A stretch of DNA of 64,000 bases, taken from NCBI RefSeq assembly GCF_029852145.1, contig NC_079971.1:15898667-15962666 (forward strand). The letters run 5' to 3'. Below the pieces are notes generated by a model. The model did not search any database. It was not told the DNA's origin and saw only the letters and a program-made list of their open reading frames with translations. The position numbers were made by a program, and so were the translations under genes. This document shows, piece after piece, positions 35,542 to 45,800 of the stretch. This stretch comes from Microplitis mediator (lineage: Eukaryota; Arthropoda; Insecta; Hymenoptera; Braconidae). Numbering within the stretch: the first letter of the stretch is position 1; each line of letters opens with the position of its first letter.

Positions 35542-35724
35542 TTATTTATTAATTCTTTTAATCAATACAGGTTCTATAATATAACTTGATCTTTCTATCC
35601 TATTTTTAAACCTTTCTCGATCTCGAGCCATTTGCTCCCATTCACCTCGTCTAGCAGTTTTGTATGCATACCTCCATGTGTACATATAATGTATAGTTGG
35701 CGTTAGATCAAATTGCACAACCAT
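35542..35724 (-). CDS. Small basic protein downstream of the capsid gene
   Basis: 60 residues from an ATG at 35724, only 3 bp after the stop of the capsid-like gene on the same strand. Sequence is Arg/Tyr-rich (TWRYAYKTARRGEWEQM, RDRERFKNRIERS). Tight spacing at the end of the structural-gene cluster argues that it is a real gene. Function unknown; a small virion or DNA-binding protein is only a guess. Confidence 0.5.
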   Translation of the reverse strand: MVVQFDLTPTIHYMYTWRYAYKTARRGEWEQMARDRERFKNRIERSSYIIEPVLIKRINK

Positions 35725-35727
35725 GTT

Positions 35728-36957
35728 TCAAGTCAATTTCCGTACAGTGCTGCTGATGGGATTATACTCAACTATACGATCGTGAATGATTAAACAATAA
35801 GCCGTTGTGTTTTGTGGAAATTGATTTGTGGATTCAAACTCCAATCGAATGTCTACTGGTCCAGATTTAATAGCCTCATTCTGTTTAGAGCAGTCTATAA
35901 CACAGAGTGGAGCTTCTTGCAGAAATTTCCGCTTTGTCAACAGTGGCTCAGGCTCTTTATTATAGTATGAAGATTGAAAATCAGTGTACATATTATACAA
36001 TAAAGCATACTGATTGTCGTTTATGTTCAAATTAAGATCCCCGTACGGATAACTCTGTGAGTTCAGGAATAACTTTACGTTCCGAAGCGCACAGTGATCA
36101 AATCGACTTGCGTTCTTCCTTGCGTCGTTTTTTCTTGCTGTCTGAAATCCGAGGATGACGTAACGTGGCTTCTCCAGTTGTGTTGATGTTTTGACGGCCC
36201 AAATGTGTCTTGAGGTTGCTGGTAACAGCGGATACTCATACAATTCCCAGGTTCGAAAACTAATTGAAATAGCTGGATCACTGGTAATATAATTTAATGC
36301 TTGAATTTTCTCTTTGTCTGAAAGCGTTACATACGGCACAATCCACTCAATTTTTTGTAAAGTCAATTTTACTTCCTCAGCACCCGCTCCTGCCGCTGCT
36401 TGTTGTATGTAAGCATTAATGTCACTGTTTGAAATTGTAAGAACTATCTCTAGCTGAACATTCATGAGAACTTTCAGATAATCTTCAGCAAAACCACTCA
36501 AAATATTCAGCGGAATCAATAAATCAAAATTTCCTGCAGCGTTGATCAATTTGACATTATCTTCCATTACCCAGCCAGCATTCTCTAAAGTACTCAACTG
36601 ATTTGGACTAAATGATACATAACCTTTCATCAGGCTTGTTATACCGACGTTACTGCTTCGATCAACTTCAACACCATTCATAAGTAAACGGAATTCTTTA
36701 ATCATGTGGACAATCCCCATATTAACCAAGTTGGTGGTAGCAACGACAGCAGTATTATCATTCTTAGTAAACTTTCCGAGAATATGGAGTGCACTTTTGC
36801 TAGGAAGTATGCACAAATTTTGATTCTGGATGGTGATACGAACCTCATCATTGTTGTTCAAAGTCGACGATGCATAGGGTTGATGAGCATGCAGTTCATA
36901 GTGAGCAATTGACTCATCGAATATAATTGGTCGTTGGATATCCAATATATTAGCCAT
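35728..36957 (-). CDS. Candidate major capsid protein (double jelly-roll)
   Basis: 409 residues, ATG start. Beta-rich sequence with the pattern IKEFRLLMNGVEVDRSSNVG followed by ITSLMKGYVSFSP, which I associate with arthropod Polinton/adintovirus hexon-type capsid proteins. The length is enough for two jelly rolls, though short for the family. It is transcribed with the penton candidate, the small basic proteins, the protease and the phospholipase-domain protein on the minus strand, a typical structural cluster. It would form the hexagonal capsomers of an icosahedral particle. Assignment rests on remembered pattern and context, so structure prediction should confirm it. Confidence 0.7.
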   Translation of the reverse strand: MANILDIQRPIIFDESIAHYELHAHQPYASSTLNNNDEVRITIQNQNLCILPSKSALHILGKFTKNDNTAVVATTNLVNMGIVHMIKEFRLLMNGVEVDRSSNVGITSLMKGYVSFSPNQLSTLENAGWVMEDNVKLINAAGNFDLLIPLNILSGFAEDYLKVLMNVQLEIVLTISNSDINAYIQQAAAGAGAEEVKLTLQKIEWIVPYVTLSDKEKIQALNYITSDPAISISFRTWELYEYPLLPATSRHIWAVKTSTQLEKPRYVILGFQTARKNDARKNASRFDHCALRNVKLFLNSQSYPYGDLNLNINDNQYALLYNMYTDFQSSYYNKEPEPLLTKRKFLQEAPLCVIDCSKQNEAIKSGPVDIRLEFESTNQFPQNTTAYCLIIHDRIVEYNPISSTVRKLT

Positions 36958-36980
36958 TATTTTTTATATCCTCTATCTAT

Positions 36981-37160
36981 CTATTTTATATCACCTACTG
37001 CACCGTACTTGTTGCCTTTCTCGTAACCGCCGTACGCTGTACTACCTTTTATGCTTGGTGCTGAATATTTATCTTTGCTGTCTTTAAAATCTGTACCGTA
37101 TTTACGTTGTTGGCTCTCTAAATACTTCTTCAAGTTGTTTGTAGCGTCGTTATTAGACAT
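36981..37160 (-). CDS. Small Gly/Lys-rich protein between capsid genes
   Basis: 59 residues from the ATG at 37160 (the frame also opens upstream with GTG at 37196, less likely). The C-terminal half is rich in Gly, Lys, Ser and Tyr (STAYGGYEKGNKYGAVG) and looks disordered. It is 23 bp upstream of the capsid gene and on its strand. Family unknown; coding status supported mainly by its position in the packed cluster. Confidence 0.45.
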   Translation of the reverse strand: MSNNDATNNLKKYLESQQRKYGTDFKDSKDKYSAPSIKGSTAYGGYEKGNKYGAVGDIK

Positions 37161-37221
37161 TATACTCAACAGCTTACCACCTAAGTCTTTCGACACGGGA
37201 TTATGCAGCAGAAGTTAAATT

Positions 37222-37383
37222 TTATTTTGTTAATCTTCCACGTAAACGTAGTCCTAGACTTTTCAGGAACTGCTCGTTCTGATGTGTTAACGCCTTGCGA
37301 GGTCTTCTTCGACTGATTGTGCTTGGCCATGTTGATATCTTTTTATAGCCAGCGCCACTCTTTGTATCATATACAATACCCAT
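37222..37383 (-). CDS. Small basic virion-like protein
   Basis: 53 residues, ATG directly after the stop of the penton candidate (one base between). It is strongly basic (STISRRRPRKALTHQN) and ends EQFLKSLGLRLRGRLTK. The pattern of a basic stretch followed by NxxFLxSLG is recurrent in small Polinton proteins as I remember them. Position and charge suggest a DNA-condensing or core protein, by analogy with adenovirus core proteins; that role is inference. Confidence 0.6.
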   Translation of the reverse strand: MGIVYDTKSGAGYKKISTWPSTISRRRPRKALTHQNEQFLKSLGLRLRGRLTK

Positions 37384-37384
37384 T

Positions 37385-38278
37385 TTATATCGTTCTCACA
37401 TGTAATCTTATGGTTATAGTTTCACCCCTAAAATTTGCTAATTTTCCATCCTGATCTACTATACGTAGTCTTATATTATATATAGCATCTGCGGTGATTG
37501 GAAGGTAAATGACGTGTGATGGCAACTCCACAATCTTATATCCTGGTGGTACACCCGGAAAAAACTCGTGAATCGTGTGCACTTTGCGCTCATTTATATA
37601 AGCACCTGTGGTTATATTACACTCAACCCTTAGGGCATTTAGCTTTAGTATGGCCACAGGTAAATCTGATGAGTGAGTTTTGTTTTGTTGAAGCCGACGA
37701 TTTTTGAAACCTAACAGCCGACCAATAGAATCTTTAGGTATAAAATTTATAACCTGATCACATTTAATTTCACTTCTTAGTTCATTATTATTTGCTTTTA
37801 TACTGATGCTAAGTCTCGGTAATGCTTTTCGTATGTATTTCTCAATATCTCCGATTTCATAACTACCAGTCGGTATTTTAATTACCTTTTCTTTAACAGG
37901 AACAATTTTGTTGGGGGTTATTTTCTTAGGAATTTCTCTCTGAGATTGCACATCAACCTCTGGGTCCAATGAAACATTATCATCACTTCTCGTCGCTATA
38001 AACACATCTCGTTTTGTCCTTTTTGCATCAGGTTTGTCGATATTTCCTACATTGTTATCCAAGATGTCATTCTTGTCTCCTTGTTCTTCATTATCCGGAG
38101 GATAAGTTACATAAAACTTATTAGCGCCAATGTCTATATTAGGTATCGAATTAAATGTCAGCAATTCTACAAGACCCAAGACATAATTCTTTCCCTCTGA
38201 CAGTTCAATTGGTGGGAAATAATTTGCCTCTAACACAGAGGACGATCCTGTCAACGTTAACGTGAAAGACTCAGCCAT
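37385..38278 (-). CDS. Candidate minor capsid (penton) protein
   Basis: 297 residues, ATG start. It begins with a beta-strand-like FTLTLTGSSSVLEANYFPP and GLVELLTFNSIPNI, has a charged variable insert (about 60-125), then IPTGSYEIGDIEKYIRKALP, SIGRLLGF, TTGAYINERKVHTIHEFFP and a final IRLRIVDQDGKLANFRGE. This series matches what I know as the single jelly-roll minor capsid protein of Polintons, which occupies capsid vertices. It is followed after one base by the 53-residue basic protein and preceded by the protease. Confidence 0.72.
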   Translation of the reverse strand: MAESFTLTLTGSSSVLEANYFPPIELSEGKNYVLGLVELLTFNSIPNIDIGANKFYVTYPPDNEEQGDKNDILDNNVGNIDKPDAKRTKRDVFIATRSDDNVSLDPEVDVQSQREIPKKITPNKIVPVKEKVIKIPTGSYEIGDIEKYIRKALPRLSISIKANNNELRSEIKCDQVINFIPKDSIGRLLGFKNRRLQQNKTHSSDLPVAILKLNALRVECNITTGAYINERKVHTIHEFFPGVPPGYKIVELPSHVIYLPITADAIYNIRLRIVDQDGKLANFRGETITIRLHVRTI

Positions 38279-38310
38279 GACTAATGTCCTGAGTAACTAG
38301 TCATGTCAAT

Positions 38311-38634
38311 TTAAAGTCGTCCGGAAAGAAATTTTAGACACAAATGTCCACATATAATTGTGTCAAAGTCTTGATATCTTTTATGATTATATTTCACGCT
38401 ACCAACATCGAGATATTTTATAAGATCTTCTGGTGGTTGTAAATCACCAAAACTATCGAAATAAATTACTTTATCACGACTTTTCTTGTACGCCACCCAA
38501 TGAGTTCCAGATCCAAATTTATCATCAAGATTGACAATAGCTGATTCGAATTCTTTAGGTCCAGATTTTGGCAGATCGTTTCTCATGAAAACACCGCGGA
38601 AATTGGGTATCTTTAATGCCTTGGCGTATTTCAT
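38311..38634 (-). CDS. Adenain-like maturation cysteine protease
   Basis: 107 residues from the only in-frame ATG (38634). The Ulp1/adenain triad is visible: His in GTHWVAYKK (about residue 45), Asp in YFDSFGD, and the Cys in ICGHLCLKFL near the C terminus. Such proteases cleave capsid precursors. The frame continues open upstream (to about 38689) through a sequence reading PHRALTNIDL that looks like the family's usual N terminus, yet contains no ATG and overlaps the end of the phospholipase gene. The real start may be non-AUG, spliced, or made by frameshifting from the upstream gene. Confidence 0.85.
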   Translation of the reverse strand: MKYAKALKIPNFRGVFMRNDLPKSGPKEFESAIVNLDDKFGSGTHWVAYKKSRDKVIYFDSFGDLQPPEDLIKYLDVGSVKYNHKRYQDFDTIICGHLCLKFLSGRL

Positions 38635-38669
38635 CAAGTCGATGTTTGTAAGTGCTCGATGTGGTAGCT

Positions 38670-39560
38670 CTACTTGTTTTTTGACTTATATCCTCTTCCA
38701 ACCGATGGATATGGCCACAAATATAGTCCCATACCACGTCTGTATGGCTTTAAGTATAAGCCTTTACCTATGGCTATCTCTTCCATTTTAGAATTATGTC
38801 TCTTGCTCTCCTCTAACTGTCTTTTGGCTGAACTAGCATCGTTGACAGCCTTCGCAACCGCTGCAGCGCCACCAGCGAGAGCACCGGTTGCTGAAAGACC
38901 TGCAAATAGGGGGATCAAAAACGGAAGTACACCACCGATTTTAGATGGAACTGGTAGTATACGGGGCTGTCGAACATTTTTCTTTCCACCAGATTTTTTC
39001 ACCTCTTGTCGAGCCCCTTTGAGTGCAGATTTAATTGGATCACCACCTGCTTGCATTGCTTGCTTAGCAGCTGTCACAATTTTTCTCAGCGCCACCTTGG
39101 GTCGTTTGCTGGTACTTTTCTTCTTCTTACCACTCTTTCTCCTCTTCTTACCCACCATTCTCTTGTTTTTACCACCCATTCTTTTCTTCTTACCACCCAT
39201 TCTCTTCTTCATTCCCATTCCGAAGCGTTTTTTTGCCTTCATGATTTTGTTTATACTCCAAGCAGCGGCTTTTTCTCCAATAGTTGCGTCTTTCGCTTGA
39301 AAACGTTCCCACGCTTTATCAGCTAATATTTTATCAGCCTCGTGACGCGCCCCTAAATTTTCTCGATTTTTCGAGTAAGCAATATCGTGATTCTTACACG
39401 CTGCATCCAGAGGATTGATACCAGGATCACCACGAGCCAATCTCTTCTCTAACTTCGTTCCTGGACCACAATACTGATAACCAGGTATATGAAGTTCAAA
39501 AGGTAGCTTGTTAATGATACTGTTGACAATACCTTTCCCACTTGTACGTCCGCACTCCAT
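38670..39560 (-). CDS. Phospholipase A2-domain protein with basic repeats and hydrophobic segment
   Basis: 296 residues from ATG 39560. Residues about 25-80 are a parvovirus-VP1u-like phospholipase A2 domain: calcium loop YCGPGT and catalytic His-Asp in CKNHDIAY. Then come tandem KKRMGGK-type repeats (about 118-160), a likely nuclear-localisation or DNA-contact region. Residues about 208-240 form a Gly/Ala-rich hydrophobic stretch (PFLIPLFAGLSATGALAGG) suited to membrane interaction. The C terminus repeats GLYLKPY and GLYLWPY. In adintovirus-like elements such proteins are thought to breach endosomal membranes during entry, like parvovirus VP1u and adenovirus pVI. It heads the minus-strand structural cluster. 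Confidence 0.82.
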   Translation of the reverse strand: MECGRTSGKGIVNSIINKLPFELHIPGYQYCGPGTKLEKRLARGDPGINPLDAACKNHDIAYSKNRENLGARHEADKILADKAWERFQAKDATIGEKAAAWSINKIMKAKKRFGMGMKKRMGGKKKRMGGKNKRMVGKKRRKSGKKKKSTSKRPKVALRKIVTAAKQAMQAGGDPIKSALKGARQEVKKSGGKKNVRQPRILPVPSKIGGVLPFLIPLFAGLSATGALAGGAAAVAKAVNDASSAKRQLEESKRHNSKMEEIAIGKGLYLKPYRRGMGLYLWPYPSVGRGYKSKNK

Positions 39561-39652
39561 CACAGCGACATAATGACTGATAATAAATCATTATAAATTA
39601 TCATACTTATAGTCTTAGAAATGAGTTGTCACTCTAACGGTGAACCGTTAAC

Positions 39653-40354
39653 ATGGAGTTCAAAAAACACGACGCTAAATTACCTGTGATAAATTTCGAT
39701 CAAATTGTTCAAGGTACCGGAGTAAAAACGATCAAAAGACATGGTGCTTTACTACCGAACAGTGTGCGGGCAGTGTTTTGTGGCCCGTCGAACTGTGGTA
39801 AAACAAATGCCTTATTATCACTTATTATTCATCCCAATGGTCTGAGATTCAACAACATTTACCTTTACTCAAAATCTCTTAATCAGCCGAAATACAAGTT
39901 TTTAGAGTCACTTCTCAAGCCCATAGAGGGTGTAGGATTTTTCCCATTCAATGAACATGAGGATGTGGTTAAACCTGAAGATGCAAAACCTAATTCGCTA
40001 ATGATATTTGACGATGTTGCTTGTGAAAAACAGGATCACATTAGAGCTTACTTTTGTATGGGTCGACACAAAGACGTAGACAGTTTTTATTTGTGTCAAA
40101 CTTATACACGCATTCCTAAGCATTTAATACGTGATAATGTAAATTTTTTGGCTCTCTTCCGTCAAGATGAGATGAATTTAAAACACGTATATGATGATCA
40201 TGTAAATACAGACATGTCATACAATTCATTCAAAGATCTATGCTCTGCATGTTGGAATGATGGCAAATATGGTTTTGTGGTAATTGATAAAGACAGTGAG
40301 CTCAACAATGGAAGATACAGAAAAGGATTTGACTGTTTTATTAGTATAAATTAA
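39653..40354 (+). CDS. Packaging ATPase of the FtsK/HerA (A32-like) type
   Basis: 233 residues, ATG start. Walker A is GPSNCGKTNALL (about residue 43), Walker B is LMIFDDV (about 117-122), and a sensor-like region YLCQTYTRIPKHLIRDN follows, all as in Polinton and vaccinia A32-type genome-packaging ATPases. It would pump the element's DNA into the capsid. Divergent from the phospholipase gene, with about 90 bp between the two starts, so the shared gap probably holds both promoters. Confidence 0.92.
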   Translation: MEFKKHDAKLPVINFDQIVQGTGVKTIKRHGALLPNSVRAVFCGPSNCGKTNALLSLIIHPNGLRFNNIYLYSKSLNQPKYKFLESLLKPIEGVGFFPFNEHEDVVKPEDAKPNSLMIFDDVACEKQDHIRAYFCMGRHKDVDSFYLCQTYTRIPKHLIRDNVNFLALFRQDEMNLKHVYDDHVNTDMSYNSFKDLCSACWNDGKYGFVVIDKDSELNNGRYRKGFDCFISIN

Positions 40355-40405
40355 AGTGTAACTCTTAATATAAATCATATATCTAGTGAACTCTAATACA
40401 TCAAC

Positions 40406-41338
40406 ATGAAGCCTGAAGAGATTTCGAAACAAAAAGATGTGCTGCGTCAGATATCTGAAGCAAGTGACGCCATCAGACGAAAGCATAAAATGCTGAAGTT
40501 AGGCAAAGATAGCGCTGAAAAAGCTATGGGTGAAATGTTCAAACCCATAGTTACACCGTTACAGAGCCTAGTTGAATCGTCGAAACAAAAAATTAAGCAA
40601 GAAGTCAAGGAGGAAATTAAAGAAGAGGTTAAACAAAAGGACAATTCAACACTCAACAATAAAACTGAATTTGATGATACAAGTCATTATGATAGCTTAA
40701 TCTCTGATGACGATGTGAGTCGTAGAACTCTTAATGAGACCCAAATAAATCCCTCTGCTTAAAGTACTCCTGCTAAACCGGGTAGTTTAGTTAAATCCTA
40801 TTTAGCCAAAGTGTATAGAAAAAGTAAAGAAATAGATTTGAGATATGGTGTTCGTCGGCGGTACAATGATTTTTATATCGGTGATTCAGAAATAAATTTT
40901 GAAGAAAATACATTTTATGTTAAAGATCATGAATATCCTATAACTCCTGGTTTATTAGAACTGCTGTTTAAAAAATCACCCAATGATGCGAGTGTTACAC
41001 AAGATGATAAAAATACATACCTAGAGATCATTAAAAACACAAAAACTTATAGAAAAAATTACAAATCAGATGGCAGTATTTATGAAGATTCTACAATAAA
41101 GTTTAATACTTATATTGTTGATTTTCTTACAAAGACATCTAAGGGAAAAGGATTACCTAAATATAAGATTGTAAAGAAGAAGAAAACACATATGGACTAT
41201 GTTTATTGGGATAATCCAAATGAACTGGTTGATCGTCTACGTTTACTCATGGCTTCTCAAGCAGCTGGTAATCCAAGTCACACAAATGAAATTATATCAA
41301 TAATCGAAGAGTTACGGGAGGCTGGAATTATATATTAA
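40406..41338 (+). pseudogene. Polinton gene interrupted by an in-frame stop
   Basis: An ATG-initiated frame (40406-40762, 118 residues, coiled-coil/charged, KQEVKEEIKEEVKQK) stops at TAA 40760-40762. Exactly the same frame then runs on without another stop for 191 codons to 41338. The downstream part (EIDLRYGVRRRYNDFYIGD, ITPGLLELLFKK) matches a Polinton structural-type protein family that I remember as one continuous protein of this overall length. So one gene appears split by a single nonsense codon; codon readthrough or an assembly error are the alternatives. The downstream part has no ATG near its start. The gene lies between the ATPase and the fibre-like gene. Confidence 0.7.
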
Positions 41339-41398
41339 CTGTATTTTTTAACGATTTCGACCAGTCTTCTGCTGTTCATAGAAGTGTACAGAACAAAA

Positions 41399-41842
41399 AT
41401 GAGTATTGACATATTTGGACGTTCGTTAATGACAGCTGCACTTATTAGTGGACCACCTGGGCCACCTGGAGTTGGTTTTAAGTTGACTCCTGGTGGAGAT
41501 TATGATTTGGAGAGTAAAAAATTGTGTCGTGTTGGTGATCCTTCAGATGATAATGATGGAGCAACATTGAAATTTACACGTGATCTAGTTCATAAAAAAT
41601 TGACTTTAATGTATGATAGTATGAAAGATGATCTGTCCGAGATCATTTCACTGTTGCATGCCCAAGTAGTAACACTAGATTCTACAGTAGTCACATTAAA
41701 GAAAGAGGTTCAAGAACTAAAATTGAGGTTAAAAAAACAGAAAACAAGAAAAGAATCACTTGATGAGAATACCCAACGTATAAAAAAATTGGAGGCTAAA
41801 ATTTTCAACGATGGAGGACAAAAAGTCAGTAATAGCTTATGA
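41399..41842 (+). CDS. Fibre-like protein with a collagen motif and coiled coil
   Basis: 147 residues from ATG 41399 (a GTG lies five codons upstream). It begins MSIDIFGRSL, has a short collagen-like GPPGPPG followed by VGFKLTPGGDYDL, then a long coiled coil (about 75-140). This order is typical of putative fibre or attachment proteins in Polinton-like elements. The C-terminal coding region overlaps the start of the integrase by 32 bp in another frame, showing tight gene packing. Confidence 0.7.
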   Translation: MSIDIFGRSLMTAALISGPPGPPGVGFKLTPGGDYDLESKKLCRVGDPSDDNDGATLKFTRDLVHKKLTLMYDSMKDDLSEIISLLHAQVVTLDSTVVTLKKEVQELKLRLKKQKTRKESLDENTQRIKKLEAKIFNDGGQKVSNSL

Positions 41843-42740
41843 GCTCCATAAACAAGCTCGTCGAAATTACCTGCGACGTCATGTTGATATCCGTGGACTC
41901 GATGAAACTTGGCAGGCAGATTTAGTTGAAATGATTCCATACGCTACATCAAATAAAGGAAATAAATACTTGCTGACGGTGATAGATACATTTTCCAAGT
42001 ACGCTTGGGCTGTACCAATTAAAAATAAAAGTGCCAGTGATGTTACAAATGCAATGAAATCTATATTCCAACAAGGACATGTTCCGAAAAATCTTCATGT
42101 CGATCAAGGCAAAGAGTTTTACAATAAAGAGTTCAAAGATCTTATGAAGCAGTATAAAATTAATATGTACTCAACGTTCAGCAACTTGAAAGCATCTATA
42201 TGTGAGCGTTTTAACCGAACACTTAAAACTAATATGTGGCGCCAATTCTCTGCTCGTGGTAATTATAAATGGATCAGCATGCTAGAAGAATTGTTAAATA
42301 CATATAATAATACTAAACATCGGACAATTAAAATGAAACCTGTTGATGTAACTGCTGCTAATGAAAAAGAACTGTTTAAAAATATATACAAACCTCTTCA
42401 AATGCAGCAGCGAGTACGAAAATCTAAGTTTAAAGTTGGAGATAAAGTTCGAATTAGCAAACACAAACATGTGTTTGAGAAAGGTTACACCGCTAACTGG
42501 ACAACAGAGATTTTCACTATAAAATCTGTACAAAATACCGTACCTACAACCTACAGACTTGTAGACTATCAGGAACAGCCGATAGAAGGTGGATTCTACG
42601 ATGAAGAACTCAGCAAAGTTAAATATCCGGATGTTTACCTGGTAGAAAAAGTTATAAAAACACGTGGAAATAAATTATATGTAAAGTGGCTTGGCTTTGA
42701 TAACTCTCACAATAGCTGGATAAATAAATCTGATCTGTAA
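41811..42740 (+). CDS. RVE-family integrase with C-terminal chromodomain
   Basis: 309 residues, ATG start inside the end of the fibre-like gene. The DDE core has Asp in WQADLVEM (about 36), Asp in HVDQGKEF (about 97) and Glu in CERFNRTLK (about 131). A basic SH3-like DNA-binding region follows, then a chromodomain (about 272-309: YLVEKVIKTRGNKLYVKWLG). It catalyses insertion of the element and explains the 6-bp target duplication. All three catalytic residues are present, so it looks functional. Confidence 0.95.
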   Translation: MEDKKSVIAYELHKQARRNYLRRHVDIRGLDETWQADLVEMIPYATSNKGNKYLLTVIDTFSKYAWAVPIKNKSASDVTNAMKSIFQQGHVPKNLHVDQGKEFYNKEFKDLMKQYKINMYSTFSNLKASICERFNRTLKTNMWRQFSARGNYKWISMLEELLNTYNNTKHRTIKMKPVDVTAANEKELFKNIYKPLQMQQRVRKSKFKVGDKVRISKHKHVFEKGYTANWTTEIFTIKSVQNTVPTTYRLVDYQEQPIEGGFYDEELSKVKYPDVYLVEKVIKTRGNKLYVKWLGFDNSHNSWINKSDL

Positions 42741-42837
42741 AAAAATGTATTATATTTTTGAAATAAAACAAAGTAATTTTTAATCATGTATATAAGTTTT
42801 ATTTTTTTTTTACTAGCCTAAAATTTATAACTATTTT

Positions 42838-45800
42838 TTACATTTTTCGTCTTTTGTTTGGTCTCGGTATAGTCATAATTCCATCTCTTGACACTTCGTA
42901 ACCCCATGGTACAGTATCAGTACTGTTTAACAGAAGCTGACGTTTGTCATCTTCCCAACTTAAAGCTATCTTATTCTGAACTATCGTACTTACATTATGT
43001 TTATTACTTTTAATTACATATTGTTCCTTACTTAAATTTACATGATCATTTAAACATCGTTTGAAATCCTCAAAAGTGATAGTTCGCAAAGTCGGACGTT
43101 TGACACCTTTGGCTCGCTTTTTTACCTGATCTTCATTATGAATTTTAAAAGCATACAACTTTGCTCTAAGTCCAGTGAATTCTGTCATAATTTTGCCATT
43201 ATTCTCGTCCTTCATCAGACCTAAAACTTTTTTATTAACTAGTGGTATATTGTAAACATTATCAGGTGGATAATCAGAGGTGTCAAACTTGTCGATATCA
43301 CGTTTGATGATCTCATAGATGTCTGGTACAATAAAATGGTATATAAGACTGTCAGTATCAGTGTACATTAATTTTGATTCTTCATTTGCAAAATTATGTT
43401 TAACATAATTATAATGAAAGTCATATATATAAGTTTTTGATAGATCTAATATACAAAAACCAACATAAATTGGTTTGTCAAAGCGTACTTTTGCCGCCTT
43501 CAATTCAACAATTATAATATTCTCATCAAAAATAGTAAGACTATGGAAGTTAGGCTTACAAATATAGTCAGCAGCACCGTATCTACCCGTCCATCTTGTT
43601 ACTATATGAATTTCCTTGTATTTTCTGACATTTTCCATAGTCTTACCAAAAACGGCATTATTCATAAGTTTATAAAAGTCCTTTTCAAACTCATTCTTAG
43701 CAGCTTTTCTGCAATCTGTATTTTTATCTATATATGACTTGAGCCATGGTGACTGCTCAAATTTTAAAACTCTATGAATCTTTGTTAATTTTAATCCTAA
43801 ATCTAAACATTGTTTTAAATTCTTATAATGTATAACATAATTTTTTTTATCATATAAAGTCGTCGATAATTTAGTATACTTGCTACCCGGTGGTGAAAAG
43901 TGTTCAGGACACAGTGGTAAATCTTTATGTAGATCATGCAATTCCTGAGGATAATGTAGATCAACTTCTAATACATAGCCAACACTATTGATGTCGTTCA
44001 AAAATTGATCTACGTTATCGACGTCAAAAGTAAGATCTTCAGGCGGATAAACCCATTCAAATGAACCTTTTGGTAGCGGCATACTCATAGCAGCACCATA
44101 CAAATTATTTACATCGTAATACATTAAATAGGATTCAGCTTTATTAGGATCAAAGCTGGATCCCATGTAACGATTATTTGCCGCTGCATACCTATTTGTA
44201 CACTGAGATACACCACCCCTTATACCTTTTTCAATAAAAAGCATCATTTCAGGATCAGTAAATAACTCGAGTTCAACATTTGTATATTTTAACATCGCAT
44301 CGAAAGCGAGTCCCGGGGCCGTATAGTAATGTAAAGGATCTAAGCTATAGGTAGCCATACAATTATGTCTAAAATTTTGGAATATGTCCGCTAAAAGAAG
44401 GACATCGGTCTTTAAATATAAATCAGAATATTCACCTAATGTCTTGATATCAAATTTATTCCAAACTAGTTGAGCAAGGGCGTAATCATTATCAGATACA
44501 CTATCGTCCGATAATTTGGAATAAAATGAGTCCTGATCGGGTAACTGTTTGTCGTTAAGTTTGTCAATACCAGTTACGTACTCATATGGGAATACACCCT
44601 TTCGAGTAACTAATTTAAATTTTTCCGGATCACTGTAATGTTGTTGAGTAATCTGTTTATCACAATCATTTAAATTAGATGCTAATTTGTCGAGACTAGA
44701 TGCCATAAACCTGAATGAATCTATAAAACGTAAGCAAACTGATGTATTTTCAACATATTTCGTGAAAGATATATAACGTTCTTTGTTAATTGGTAATAAT
44801 GTAATTTTACCCTCGAAAATAGTTGATAAAGATTTTATTATAAAATGGGAATCGTAACCAGATAAATTATGAAATACTACTGGTATAGTGTGAGATGCTC
44901 TATAATTTATATTACAAGATAAGTGAGCTGGGCCGCGATAATTACCAGTAAAATGACAGTGATCATAGCATTTATCTGTAGCAGAAGTTATAGATCTTTC
45001 ACAAATATGACAAACAGTTGCTTGCTCATGACTCTCTTTTTGTTGTCTCGACAGAGGTTTCATAGCAACAGGATTTTTCAAGTATGATTCGACTTCTAAT
45101 GCTAAACATTCTAATTTTTTTACAAACCACTCAATGCAGGTTTGTGATCGATTGAGTTCAAATTTAGATAAATTGTTATTATAACTGCAAAAGCGATAAA
45201 ATGCTATACTATGTGGTATATGTTTGTCAAAATTATCATTGTCTTGGGGCTCAAGTGTACATTCTAGGTCTGCATAGACAACAAACGGTACAGTATCTTT
45301 ATAGTGGTAATTTTTAAACTTTAAAATTTTATTTTCTTCAGTCGGGAATGTCATGTAAACTTTATTTAATGCGAAACAGTCTTTTATATGATCTTCAAAC
45401 GATTTTTCTAATTTAAAATGATTCAAGCATCGGTCACAAAAAAATAATTTGCAATGTGAAGCTGATATCTGACTTTTTACTAATCGTGAGAGATCTTTAA
45501 TTAGAGCAAAATGATATATAGGATCGTAATCTTTATACTCATTACTTTTCATATTTAAATTAACATTAGATTGTAACATTAAAAGGTGGACTGTTTTTCT
45601 ATTAGCTTTACAATATTTACTTAAATATAATGGAATTATAATACTTTTTTCAGACTTTTTCTTTGTAAAATGAGATTCAATACCATATACATTAATTGTT
45701 AAGTCATTTAGTCTTTCAAACTTTGGAATTTGGTTAAGTGTCATAGGAAATTTAATACCTGTATATTCTAACACAGCACTATAATGAGGATACGCCGATG

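Noticed and set aside
38674..39300. 208-codon plus-strand frame opposite the phospholipase-domain gene
   Set aside because: Antisense shadow: the minus strand holds a protein with clear motifs, and the plus reading is a Phe/Leu/Pro-rich mirror of the basic repeats.
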